Source: Achromobacter ruhlandii
Lineage (GTDB): Bacteria; Pseudomonadota; Gammaproteobacteria; Burkholderiales; Burkholderiaceae_B
Length of the DNA stretch: 64,000 bases
NCBI RefSeq assembly: GCF_902859695.1
Contig: NZ_CADIJL010000026.1
Coordinates: 1 to 64,000, forward strand
Direction of reading: 5' to 3'
In this document: positions 47,055 through 55,569 of the stretch, piece after piece
How the letters are laid out: every line of letters begins with the position of its first letter
Position numbering within the stretch: the first letter of the stretch is position 1
Translations under genes and position numbers: made by a program
The notes under the pieces: model-generated
Told to the model about the DNA's origin: nothing
Database searches by the model: none
Seen by the model: only the letters and a program-made list of their open reading frames with translations

Positions 47055-48032
47055 CTACTCGAAACGGACGCGGGGGTCAGCCAGCGTGTAGGAAATGTCG
47101 GCCAGGATCAGCCCCACGATGTACAGCGACGCGCCCAGGAACACCATGGCGCGCACGATGGAGAAATCCTGCGCGTTGATGGCGTCGATGGTGTAGCTGC
47201 CCAGGCCCGGGATGCCGAAGAACGACTCGGCGATCAGGCTGCCCATGAACAGCAGCGGCAAGGCCGCGACGGTGCTGGTCAGGATCGGCAGCATGGCATT
47301 GCGCAGCACGTGGCGCAGCAGCACCACGCGCTCGGCCAGCCCCTTGGCGCGGGCGGTGCGCACGTAGTCCTTGCCGATTTCCTCCAGGAACAGGGTGCGG
47401 TAGAAGCGCGCCTCGGGGCCCAGCCGCGAGACGATCGCCACCAGCACCGGCAGGGCCAGGAACTTGACCATGTCCAGCCCGCCCTCGAAGCCGGAGAACG
47501 GCACCAGCCGCAGCAGCTTGGCGAACATCCACTGGCCGGCGATGATGTAGAACAGGCTGGAGATCGACAGCAATATCACGCACAGCACCACGCCCCAGAA
47601 ATCCAGCCGGGTGGCGCGGAAATACACCAGCGTCAATGAAAACACGATGCTGGCGAACAACCCCAGGAAGAAGGTCGGCACCGCCAGCGCCAGGCTCGGG
47701 CCCATGCGGGTCTGGATCTCGCGGCCGATGTCGCGGCCGCCGTCGGACGCGCCGAAGTCCATCGCCAGGAGCGGCACCGAGCGCTGGTAGAACACGGTGT
47801 CGGTCAGTTGCGCCGTGCCCTTGGCCTGGCCGTTGTAGAACAGCGGTTTGTCGTAGCCGTGCTCGACCTTCCATTTCTCGACCGCGTCCTGGCTGATGCG
47901 CTGCCCGCCGATGGCCAGGCGCGCCATGTCGTCGGGCGTGTTGACGGCGAAAAACAGGATGAAGGTGAAGAGGTTCACGCCGATCAGAATCAGCACGCCG
48001 TACAGCAGCCGGCGGATGACGTAGCCGATCAT
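47055..48032 (-). CDS. Peptide-type ABC transporter permease (DppB/YejB-like)
   Basis: A 325-residue permease with the N-terminal MIGYVIRRLLYGVLILIGVN segment typical of DppB. It has an extended periplasmic region before TM2, and the EAA loop DYVRTARAKGLAERVVLLRH around residues 215-240. The C-terminus reads ADISYTLADPRVRFE, as expected for the family. ATG 48032 overlaps the binding-protein stop by 4 bases. The long open frame upstream is a shadow of that gene. Confidence 0.92.
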   Translation of the reverse strand: MIGYVIRRLLYGVLILIGVNLFTFILFFAVNTPDDMARLAIGGQRISQDAVEKWKVEHGYDKPLFYNGQAKGTAQLTDTVFYQRSVPLLAMDFGASDGGRDIGREIQTRMGPSLALAVPTFFLGLFASIVFSLTLVYFRATRLDFWGVVLCVILLSISSLFYIIAGQWMFAKLLRLVPFSGFEGGLDMVKFLALPVLVAIVSRLGPEARFYRTLFLEEIGKDYVRTARAKGLAERVVLLRHVLRNAMLPILTSTVAALPLLFMGSLIAESFFGIPGLGSYTIDAINAQDFSIVRAMVFLGASLYIVGLILADISYTLADPRVRFE

Positions 48033-50266
48033 GATTGATGCTCCTTGCGGGAAGCCTGGGCGAAGGCGGTCTGCCGCTCGCGCCGCTTGAGCGCCACGTA
48101 CGACGGCCAGATCGCCAGCGCGATCAGCAGCGCGAACAGGCCCACCGGCCACCAGATGGGGGAATTCCACTCGTCGATCTTGCGTTCGCGCAGGACCGGG
48201 TCGATCTTCATGTACTGCAGCGTGTTGCGCACCATCTGGGTCGGCTTGGCGTTGCCGACCCACTGCTGATAGGCGCCGCCGGACATCGGGAAGTAGCCGA
48301 ACATCCACGGCGCGTCGCGCTGCACGATGGCGACCATGCGCTGGATCAGGGCTTCCTTTTCGGGGCCGTCGTCCAGGAATTTCATCTGCTCGAACAGCTT
48401 GTCGTATTCGGGGCTGTCGTAGTTGGCGGCGTTCTCGCCGCCGCCCTTGGCCTTGGCGTTGGGGCCGTACAGCAGGAACAGGAAGTTCTCGGCGTCGGGG
48501 TAGTCGGCGTTCCAGCCCCACAGGAAGATCTGCGCCGACCCGCGCCGCATCTTGTCCTGGAAGCGGTTGTAGTCGGTCGAGCGCACGTCCATCTGCACGC
48601 CGAGCTTGGCCATCTGCCGCCGCATCCAGTCGAACTGCGGGTTGGAACCGCCGCCCGTCATGGAGTCGTAGTACAGCACCAGCGGCGCGCCGGTCACGGC
48701 GTTGCGGCCGTCGGGGTAGCCGGCCTCGGCCAGCAGCTTGCGCGCCACCTCGATCGGCTTGCGCACCGGCTTGCCATCGATCAGGTCGTAGACCACCGGG
48801 TTCACGCCCTCGGGCGGTTCGCGGTAGCCCAGCACGCCGGGCGGCACCGGGCCGTAGGCCACCGAGGCCTGGCTGTTCTCGAACACCGCCACGTATTCTT
48901 CCCAGTCGAAGGCGATGCTGATGGCCTGGCGCAGCTTGCGGTTCTTCTCGGCCTGCTCGGGCGTGTCGCCCTTGCCCACCACCGGATCGAGCCAGTTGAA
49001 GCCCATGTACCAGTTGGCGGTCTCGACCGTGGTGGGCAGGCGAATGCCGTGCTCGGCGTACTTGCGCGCCTTGTCCTGGCTGTCGCCGGCGGCCACCAGC
49101 ATGGCCACGCCGTACTCGCCGCGCTCGATCTGCGGCATGTCGTAATAGCCCTGCATGAACTTGCCGGTCAGCGGAATGGCTTCCTTCTCGACGCTGAAGA
49201 CGGCGCGGTCGATGAACGGCGTGGGCTTGCCGCAATCGTCCAGCAGGCCGGCGGCGCGGTCGCCCGGCTCGCCTTCGCAGGGATAGGGCTCGCCGTGGAA
49301 GTTGGGATTGCGCGCCAGCACGTGGCGACGGTTCTGCAGCGACTCGGCCAGCATGTAGGGGCCGGTGCCGACCGGCCAGGTGTTGAGCGACAGGTCGTGC
49401 TCGGCCATGCCGGGCTGGTTGTAGAAGCGGTCGGCCTCCCAGGGCACGGGCGCGGTGAAGGTCATGGCCAGCCAGTACTTGAACTGCGGGTACTTGCCGT
49501 TGACGCGGATGCGCAGCGTGTGCGGGTCGAGCGCCTGCACGCCGGTGAAGCCGTCGGCCTCGCGCAGGTCCAGCCACGAGGCGCCCGCCCCGCCCGGCAG
49601 GTCGCGGCGCAGCGCCTTGTCGCGCTCGCGCAGGCGGTCGCCATATTCCTTGAGGCCGCTGACGTATTCGGCCATCAGCGAATAGATGGGCGACACCACG
49701 CGCGGGCTGGCCAGGCGGCGGAAGGCGTAGACGTAATCGTCGGCGGTGAGTTCGCGGGTGCCGGTGCGCGGGAAATCGGGGATGGCGTACTTGTCGGCCA
49801 GGTCCTCCGGCGCGATCGGGAAGTAGTCGTAGCTGCCATCGGTCTTGCGGGCGAAGGCCGGGTGCGGCGCGAAACGCATGCCGGGCTTGATCTTGATGTC
49901 GTAGACGCTTTCGGCGATCTGCTCGCCCGGCGCGTCGGCCGGCAGCACCTTGCCCTGCGCATCCAGGTAGACCGGCGGGTCGATCGAGGCCGCGGCGCGC
50001 GGGATCAGTTCGTAGGGCCGCTTGAGGTAGTGGTAGCCATACAGCGTCTCATAGATGTTGTAGGTATAAGGCGTTTCATCGCCGGAATAAGAACTGGCCG
50101 GATCCAGGTACTTGGGGGAACGCTTGACGAAGGCGGAATACAGCGTGTTCTGGCTTTCGGCGCCCGCCGGATAGGGGCTGTTGATGGGACTGCCCTCCCG
50201 GGAGCAGCCCGCCAACGCCAGCAACAGCATCATGGCCGCCGCCCAGAGCCGCATCAAAGCACGCAT
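48029..50266 (-). CDS. Family 5 extracellular solute-binding lipoprotein with a C-terminal membrane segment
   Basis: A 745-residue solute-binding protein (SBP_bac_5), longer than usual (about 530-620). It has a lipobox LLLALAGC near residue 21. The binding domain runs to about 690 and includes YIYETLYGYHYLKRPYELIP-like family opening, WPVGTGPYMLAES, LRQAISIAFDWEEYV and WGWNADYPDAENFLFLL. At the C-terminus a second hydrophobic segment, PVGLFALLIALAIWPSYVAL, is followed by a basic tail (KRRERQTAFAQASRKE). This implies anchoring in the inner membrane at both ends. It is the first gene of the importer operon; 50267-50405 upstream shows no gene. Confidence 0.9.
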   Translation of the reverse strand: MRALMRLWAAAMMLLLALAGCSREGSPINSPYPAGAESQNTLYSAFVKRSPKYLDPASSYSGDETPYTYNIYETLYGYHYLKRPYELIPRAAASIDPPVYLDAQGKVLPADAPGEQIAESVYDIKIKPGMRFAPHPAFARKTDGSYDYFPIAPEDLADKYAIPDFPRTGTRELTADDYVYAFRRLASPRVVSPIYSLMAEYVSGLKEYGDRLRERDKALRRDLPGGAGASWLDLREADGFTGVQALDPHTLRIRVNGKYPQFKYWLAMTFTAPVPWEADRFYNQPGMAEHDLSLNTWPVGTGPYMLAESLQNRRHVLARNPNFHGEPYPCEGEPGDRAAGLLDDCGKPTPFIDRAVFSVEKEAIPLTGKFMQGYYDMPQIERGEYGVAMLVAAGDSQDKARKYAEHGIRLPTTVETANWYMGFNWLDPVVGKGDTPEQAEKNRKLRQAISIAFDWEEYVAVFENSQASVAYGPVPPGVLGYREPPEGVNPVVYDLIDGKPVRKPIEVARKLLAEAGYPDGRNAVTGAPLVLYYDSMTGGGSNPQFDWMRRQMAKLGVQMDVRSTDYNRFQDKMRRGSAQIFLWGWNADYPDAENFLFLLYGPNAKAKGGGENAANYDSPEYDKLFEQMKFLDDGPEKEALIQRMVAIVQRDAPWMFGYFPMSGGAYQQWVGNAKPTQMVRNTLQYMKIDPVLRERKIDEWNSPIWWPVGLFALLIALAIWPSYVALKRRERQTAFAQASRKEHQS

Positions 50267-50405
50267 GGAAACCTTTCCTTCTATTCAGTGCGACAGAGAA
50301 TAGCAAAGGTGCATCCGCCCCAGTACCCTGGCATCCCCCTAGGGAACTTGCCGGGGCGGATCCCCGCGCACAGCAGGACGGATTACCCCCGCCGGCCCGC
50401 GGCGA

Positions 50406-51074
50406 TCAGCCGCACTGGCGCTGGCGCCAGCAGTCGTAGCGCCACTTCCAGGGCTGCATCGGGTCCTTGCCGGCCCACAGGCCGCGGCCGGCGGCCTTGG
50501 CCTGGCGCTGCAGGTCGGGCATGGCCTTGTCGTGCAGGTAATCGCCCTGGCGCGCGGTGTAGGCCCAGGCGTAGCCAGCCTCGACCTGCAGCCGGTTGGC
50601 CGAGCGGCCGTCTTCCAGGATCAGCGCGCAGACGTCGCGGCCATACTGGTCCTTTTCGTAGCACTGGGCGGTCAGGGTCTTGCCGGCCACCAGGCTGGCC
50701 AGGTGCTGGCGCGCGGCCTCGGCGTAGGGCTGCCCGGGCTGGTCGGCGCCATGGCCTTCTTCGGGCGCGTCGATGCTGTCCATGCGGATGCGGCGCTGGC
50801 CGTCGGGCGCGCGCAGCGTCACGGTGTCGCCGTCCGCCACGTTGACGATCATGCCGGTCAGGGTATAGCTGCCGGCGGGGACGCCGCCGGCCAGGGCCGC
50901 GCCGGCCTTGCCGGGCGACGCCGGCGCGCCCGCGCCGGGACGTTCGGCGAGGCGTTCGCCCCCCTGCCGGGAAGGCTGCAGCCAGTTGACGATGGCGCCC
51001 GCCGCCGCCAGGATCAGGGCGACGATGAGGGCGGTCAGCTTGCTGCCGCCGCGAAAGGGGGAATTGCCGCGCAC
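50406..51074 (-). CDS. Thermonuclease (staphylococcal nuclease) family protein
   Basis: A 222-residue protein with one N-terminal membrane or signal segment (LTALIVALILAAAGAIVNWL), a low-complexity linker, and an SNase-like OB fold (about 70-205). VADGDTVTLR, RIRMDSIDAPE and YEKDQYGRDVCALIL correspond to the Ca-binding Asp, Arg35/Glu43-like and Arg87-like positions. The C-terminus has three Cys and many Trp/Arg residues. The start is GTG 51074 with CAGGAG 8 bases upstream. It is likely a secreted or membrane-tethered nuclease. Confidence 0.87.
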   Translation of the reverse strand: MRGNSPFRGGSKLTALIVALILAAAGAIVNWLQPSRQGGERLAERPGAGAPASPGKAGAALAGGVPAGSYTLTGMIVNVADGDTVTLRAPDGQRRIRMDSIDAPEEGHGADQPGQPYAEAARQHLASLVAGKTLTAQCYEKDQYGRDVCALILEDGRSANRLQVEAGYAWAYTARQGDYLHDKAMPDLQRQAKAAGRGLWAGKDPMQPWKWRYDCWRQRQCG

Positions 51075-51176
51075 GGGCCGGGCTCCTGAGGGGAAAACGC
51101 AGGCAGTTTGCCACAGCCGCGCCGGCGCCGCGCGGCAAAGTGCGTCGCCGTCGTCACACTGCCGGCGGGCGTTGCG

Positions 51177-52187
51177 CTACAGCCAGCCCGACTTGCGGAA
51201 ACGCCAGTACAGGAACGAACAGACCGACGCGATCACGCCCAGCGTGACCGGATAGCCGAACGGCGATTCCAGCTCGGGCATGAACTTGAAGTTCATGCCA
51301 TAGATGCCGGCAATGGCCGTGGGCACCGCCAGGATGGCGGCCCAGGAGGCCAGCTTGCGGGTGGTGTCGTTCTGCGCCGCCTGGCCGATCATCAGGCTGG
51401 CTTCGAACGCGAAGGCCAGCGACTCGCGCAGCGCATTGAACAGTTCGTCGACCCGCAGCACGCGGTCGGCCACCTCGCCGAAATACGGCCGGGCGTGTTC
51501 ATCGACCGCCGACATCTCGACCCGCGCCAGGCGGCGGCAGATCTCGGCCAGCGGCGACACCACGGTGTGGATGCGCAGGAGGTCGCGGCGCTGGCGGTAC
51601 AGCCTGCGGATGTCGGCGTCCTTGGCGCCGCGGATCAGCAGCTTCTGCTCGGCGCCCTCGACCACCGATTCGATCTTGCCGGCCGCCACCACGTAGCGGT
51701 CCACCAGCCAGTCCAGCAGTTCGGAGGCGACGTAGTCGCTGCCGCGCTTGAGCAGGTCGGGCGAGGACTCCAGCCGTTCGCGCAAGGGGCTGTGGCCGGC
51801 GGTGGCGCCGCGCCGCACCGTGACCAGAAAGCCCTCGCCGATCAGGAACTGGGTCTCGCCGAAGATGGGCCGCTCGGCCTCGACCTCGACGGTGATGACG
51901 ACGATCAGCACCATGTTGCCGTAGTCGATGATCTTGGGCCGGCGGTGCGACTCCAGCATCTCTTCCTGGTTCTTGTCGCAGGCGCCCAGCTGGTTGACGA
52001 CGTCGGCCAGCCGTTCGGGGCTGGGATTGCGCAGGCCGATCCACACCATGCCGTGCTTGGGATCGACGTGCTTGCCCACCTCCTCGATGGGCACCTCGTG
52101 GTCGCGCCGGCCGTTCACATAGGCGATGGAGGCCACGACTTCGCCCTGGGGCGGCGCGGCGACGGCGGCGGTTGCTTCGGTAGACAT
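51177..52187 (-). CDS. corA: Magnesium/cobalt transporter CorA
   Basis: A 336-residue CorA-family divalent cation channel. The cytoplasmic funnel occupies most of the protein. Two C-terminal membrane helices carry the invariant YGMNFKFMPE signature (around residue 298) between them, and the protein ends FRKSGWL. ATG 52187 is preferred because AAAGG lies 5 bases upstream; the in-frame ATG at 52193 overlaps the Shine-Dalgarno. Mg uptake is the usual role; some family members export Zn or Co. Confidence 0.92.
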   Translation of the reverse strand: MSTEATAAVAAPPQGEVVASIAYVNGRRDHEVPIEEVGKHVDPKHGMVWIGLRNPSPERLADVVNQLGACDKNQEEMLESHRRPKIIDYGNMVLIVVITVEVEAERPIFGETQFLIGEGFLVTVRRGATAGHSPLRERLESSPDLLKRGSDYVASELLDWLVDRYVVAAGKIESVVEGAEQKLLIRGAKDADIRRLYRQRRDLLRIHTVVSPLAEICRRLARVEMSAVDEHARPYFGEVADRVLRVDELFNALRESLAFAFEASLMIGQAAQNDTTRKLASWAAILAVPTAIAGIYGMNFKFMPELESPFGYPVTLGVIASVCSFLYWRFRKSGWL

Positions 52188-52311
52188 AGACATCCTTTGG
52201 CGATGCGAGCCCTGCGGGTGCAGCGTATATCCAGCGTATCGGCCGATGATAGCCCACCGGCGCCGCCGCGCGGCGGCGTGCGCGCGGGGTCCGAGCCCCG
52301 GCGAACGCGCC

Positions 52312-54402
52312 CTACGCGAACAGGTTGCGCACGCGCTTGGCCACGTCCACGCTCGGCGCCTGCGGCGCCTTGGCCTCGCGCGCCGGCAGGTCCGGCAGCT
52401 TGGGCAGGTGGTCGAACAGCGGCAGCATGGCGTTGGTGATGTAGCGGGTGCGCGAGCCGTAGACGTGGCGGTCGCCCATGCCGGTCTGCTGGTGCACGTA
52501 GAAGCGCTGCGGCACGATCAGTTGCAGGCGTTCCTTGGCGCGCGTCATGGCCACGTACAGCAGACGCCTTTCTTCCTCGATCTCTTCGGCGGTGCCAGTG
52601 CTCATGTCGGACGGGATACAGCCGTCGACCACGTTCAGCACATAGACCGCCTTCCATTCCTGGCCCTTGGCCGAGTGGATGGTGGACAGGATCATGTAGT
52701 CCTCGTCGCGCGAGGGCGCGCCGGATTCGTCGCTGGTGGCGTCGGGCGGGTCCAGCGTCAGTTCGGTCAGGAAGCGCTCGCGCGACGGGTAGCCGGCGGC
52801 AATGCGCACCAGTTGGTCCAGGTCGGTCTTGCGCACGCGCGCATCGTCGTACAGCCGTTCGAGCTGGCCGGCGTACCAGCGCAGCGCCAGGTCGACGTCG
52901 GCCGGCCAGCGCAGCTTGGGGTCGGCCAGGGCCGCGTAGGTGTCGGCGAACGCGCCCCACTCCGCCTGCGCCGCCGCGCCCGGCTTGAACTCGCGCAGCG
53001 CGCGCAGCGGCTCGGCCGATTGCGCCATGGCGTCCATCAGCTTGCCGGCGGTGGCCGGGCCGATGCCGGGCAGCAGTTGCGCCACGCGGAACCCCGCCAT
53101 GCGCCCGCGCGGGTTCTCGGCCCAGCGCAGCAGCGACAACAGGTCCTTGACGTGCGCCGCCTCCAAAAAGCGCAGGCCGCCGAACTTGACGAAAGGAATG
53201 TTGCGCCGGGTCAGCTCCAATTCCAGCGCGGCGCTGTGGCTGGAGGTGCGGAACAGCGCCGCCTGCGACTTGAGCGTGGCGCCGCCCTCGCGCTGCGCCA
53301 GCACCTGGTCGGCCACCCAGCGGGCCTGGCCGGCCTCGTCGCTGACGGTGACCAGCTCGGGCAGCTGCGACGATGGCCGGTCGCTCCAGAGATCCTTGGC
53401 ATAGCGCTCGGCCGCCAGGCCGATGACGGCGTTGGAGGCGTTCAGGATGGGCTGGGTCGAGCGGTAGTTGCGGTCCAGCGTGATGACCCGCGCCGGCCGC
53501 GGGAACTGCGCCGGAAAGTCGAGGATGTTGCGCACCGTGGCGGCGCGGAACGAATAGATCGACTGGGCGTCGTCGCCCACCACGGTCAGGCCGCGGCCGT
53601 CGGGCTTCATGGCCAGCAGGATGGCGGCCTGCAGCCGGTTGGTGTCCTGGTATTCGTCCACCAGCACATGGTCGAAGCGCGCGCCGACGTCGGCGGCGAT
53701 GGCCGCGTCGCCCATCATCTCGGCCCAGTACAGCAGCAGGTCGTCGTAGTCGAGCACCTGCTGGTCCTGCTTGGCGGCGACGTAGGCGCGGAACAGGTTC
53801 TTGAGTTCGTCCTCCCATTGCGCGCACCACGGGAAGGTGGCGTGCAGCACGTCGGCCACCGGCGTCTGGCTGTTGACCACGCGCGAGTAGATCGCCAGGC
53901 AGGTGCCCTTGAGCGGAAAGCGCGACTTGGTGGACGACAGGCCCAGTTCGTGCCGCACCATGCCCATCAGGTCCTCGGCGTCGCCGCGGTCGTGAATGGT
54001 GAAGGCTTCGGACAGGCCGATGCGCTGGGCGCAGTCGCGCAGCAGGCGCGCGCCGATGGCGTGAAAGGTGCCGGCCCACGGCAGCGACGGCGCCTGCTGG
54101 GTGCCGCGCAGGTTCATGACCCGCTGCAGCACGCTGCCGACGCGGCGCTCCATTTCCTGGGCGGCGCGGCGCGAGAAGGTCAGCAGCAGCATGCGCTGCG
54201 GATCGGCGCCGTTCAGGATCAGGTGGGCAACGCGGTGCGCCAGGGTGTTGGTCTTGCCCGAGCCGGCGCCGGCGATCACCAGCAGCGGGCCGTCGTCGCC
54301 CGCGCCGCCGACGCCGAATTCGGCGGCCTCGCGCTGGGCGGGGTTGAGGTCGGCCAGGGGATCGGGACGGCTGGACGGGTGGGCGGAATTCTGGTCGGAC
54401 AT
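52312..54402 (-). CDS. UvrD/REP-family superfamily I DNA helicase
   Basis: A 696-residue ATP-dependent 3'-5' helicase. It shows LNPAQREAAEFG, Walker A IAGAGSGKTNTLAHR (about residues 42-56), LTFSRRAAQEM, motif II VLVDEYQDTN, VVGDDAQSIYSFRAA, DRNYRST, ILSTIHSAKGQEWKAVYV and the motif VI EERRLLYVAMTRAKERL. It is shorter than E. coli UvrD or PcrA and lacks a long C-terminal tail. It diverges from a DUF72 gene across a LexA-like inverted repeat, which would fit DNA-damage induction. Confidence 0.92.
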   Translation of the reverse strand: MSDQNSAHPSSRPDPLADLNPAQREAAEFGVGGAGDDGPLLVIAGAGSGKTNTLAHRVAHLILNGADPQRMLLLTFSRRAAQEMERRVGSVLQRVMNLRGTQQAPSLPWAGTFHAIGARLLRDCAQRIGLSEAFTIHDRGDAEDLMGMVRHELGLSSTKSRFPLKGTCLAIYSRVVNSQTPVADVLHATFPWCAQWEDELKNLFRAYVAAKQDQQVLDYDDLLLYWAEMMGDAAIAADVGARFDHVLVDEYQDTNRLQAAILLAMKPDGRGLTVVGDDAQSIYSFRAATVRNILDFPAQFPRPARVITLDRNYRSTQPILNASNAVIGLAAERYAKDLWSDRPSSQLPELVTVSDEAGQARWVADQVLAQREGGATLKSQAALFRTSSHSAALELELTRRNIPFVKFGGLRFLEAAHVKDLLSLLRWAENPRGRMAGFRVAQLLPGIGPATAGKLMDAMAQSAEPLRALREFKPGAAAQAEWGAFADTYAALADPKLRWPADVDLALRWYAGQLERLYDDARVRKTDLDQLVRIAAGYPSRERFLTELTLDPPDATSDESGAPSRDEDYMILSTIHSAKGQEWKAVYVLNVVDGCIPSDMSTGTAEEIEEERRLLYVAMTRAKERLQLIVPQRFYVHQQTGMGDRHVYGSRTRYITNAMLPLFDHLPKLPDLPAREAKAPQAPSVDVAKRVRNLFA

Positions 54403-54444
54403 GGGGCGTGGAATGGTCGGCGGCGGGCGCGGTCGGCACGGCCC

Positions 54445-54470
54445 GATACCTGGGGATATATCCAGGTATC
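54445..54470. promoter_or_regulatory. LexA-like inverted repeat in the helicase promoter
   Basis: GATACCTGG and CCAGGTATC are perfect 9-bp arms around the 8-bp AT-rich spacer GGATATAT. The CTGG-N8-CCAG core has exactly the geometry of SOS boxes (CTGT-N8-ACAG), with two substituted positions. It lies 42 bp upstream of both the helicase start (54402) and the DUF72 start (54513). Confidence 0.6.
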
Positions 54471-54512
54471 ATAACCGCATCGCCCCCCGCTCCCGATACG
54501 CCTGTTTTCGCC

Positions 54513-55424
54513 ATGCGCCTGCTTGCCGGCACCGCTTCCTGGACCGATCCCACGCTGCTGGCGTGCGGCCGCTTCTACCCGCGCGAGGCGCACGACGCCC
54601 AATCCCGGCTGCGCTTCTACGCCACCCGCTTCAGGCTGGCCGAGGTCGATTCCAGCTACTACGCCCTGCCCAGCGCCGACAACGCCTACCTGTGGGCGCA
54701 GCGCACGCCCGACGATTTCGTCTTCAATATCAAGGCCTACCGCCTCTTCACCGGCCACCAGACGCCGCTGGCCTCGCTGCCCGCCGACATCCGCCGCGAG
54801 CTGGCCGACTGGCCCGAGCCCGTCATCTACCACCACGCCATGCCCGACGACCTGCGCGACGAGCTCTGGCGCCGCTACACGCTGGCGCTGGAACCCCTGC
54901 GCATGGCCGGCAAGCTGGGCGCGGTGCACTTCCAGTTCCCGCCCTGGATACGGCGCGACGCGCGCGGCCACGCCCTGGTGGCCGAATGCGCGCGGCGCCT
55001 GCCGGAACACCTGCTGTCGGTCGAGTTCCGCCATCGCGGCTGGTTCGAATCAGCCGCCGCCACGGACGCCACGCTGGCGTTCGAACGGGAACTGGGCGTG
55101 GTCCACACGGTGGTGGACGCGCCCCAGGGCTTCGACAACAGCGTGCCGCCGGTGTGGGCCTGCACCCACCCCGACCTGACACTGCTTCGCCTGCACGGGC
55201 GCAACGCGGCCACCTGGAACGCCAACGGCGCCGCCTCGTCCGGGCGTTTCCAGTATGAATACTCCGAGGCCGAGCTGGCCGAACTGGCGCGCCGCTTCCA
55301 GGAGCTGGCCCGCCAGAGCGGGCAGGCGCACGCGGTGTTCAACACCAACTTCGAGGACCAGGGCATGCGCAACGCCGCGGCCTTCGCGGCGGCGCTGGGC
55401 GGTGGACAGGACCGCCCGGGTTGA
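54513..55424 (+). CDS. DUF72 family protein (YecE-like)
   Basis: A 303-residue TIM-barrel protein of the DUF72 family. Family features are AGTASWTDPTLL at the start, RLAEVDSSYYALPSADNAYLWA, FNIKAYRLFTGH, AVHFQFPPW, SVEFRHRGWF and the C-terminal AVFNTNFEDQGMRNA. No biochemical role is established for the family. ATG 54513 gives the standard MRLLAGTASW start. It is divergent from the helicase gene and may share its operator. Confidence 0.87.
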   Translation: MRLLAGTASWTDPTLLACGRFYPREAHDAQSRLRFYATRFRLAEVDSSYYALPSADNAYLWAQRTPDDFVFNIKAYRLFTGHQTPLASLPADIRRELADWPEPVIYHHAMPDDLRDELWRRYTLALEPLRMAGKLGAVHFQFPPWIRRDARGHALVAECARRLPEHLLSVEFRHRGWFESAAATDATLAFERELGVVHTVVDAPQGFDNSVPPVWACTHPDLTLLRLHGRNAATWNANGAASSGRFQYEYSEAELAELARRFQELARQSGQAHAVFNTNFEDQGMRNAAAFAAALGGGQDRPG

Positions 55425-55436
55425 GGCGTTCGGGCC

Positions 55437-55498
55437 GGGGGATCGCGGCGCTCGGACGGGGGGATCGCGGCGCTCGGACCGGGGGATCGCGGCGCTCA
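55437..55498. repeat. Three tandem copies of a 22-bp unit
   Basis: GGGGGATCGCGGCGCTCGGA is repeated with a period of 22 bp (ATCGCGG at 55442, 55464 and 55486), with small changes at the unit ends. It fills most of the gap between the DUF72 stop and the end of the convergent regulator gene. It may be a variable-number repeat. Confidence 0.85.
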
Positions 55499-55569
55499 GG
55501 CGGCAGGCGCCGGCATCCCGCCAACGGCGGTCAAGGCCCGTGCCGCGCGGCCAGCCTTGACCGCCCGCG

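Noticed and set aside
48035-50845. A 936-codon plus-strand frame opposite the solute-binding protein gene
   Set aside because: It has no domain and is antisense to a clearly conserved binding protein and its promoter.
52126-54474. A 782-codon plus-strand frame opposite the helicase gene
   Set aside because: Shadow frame; the minus-strand gene has all helicase motifs.
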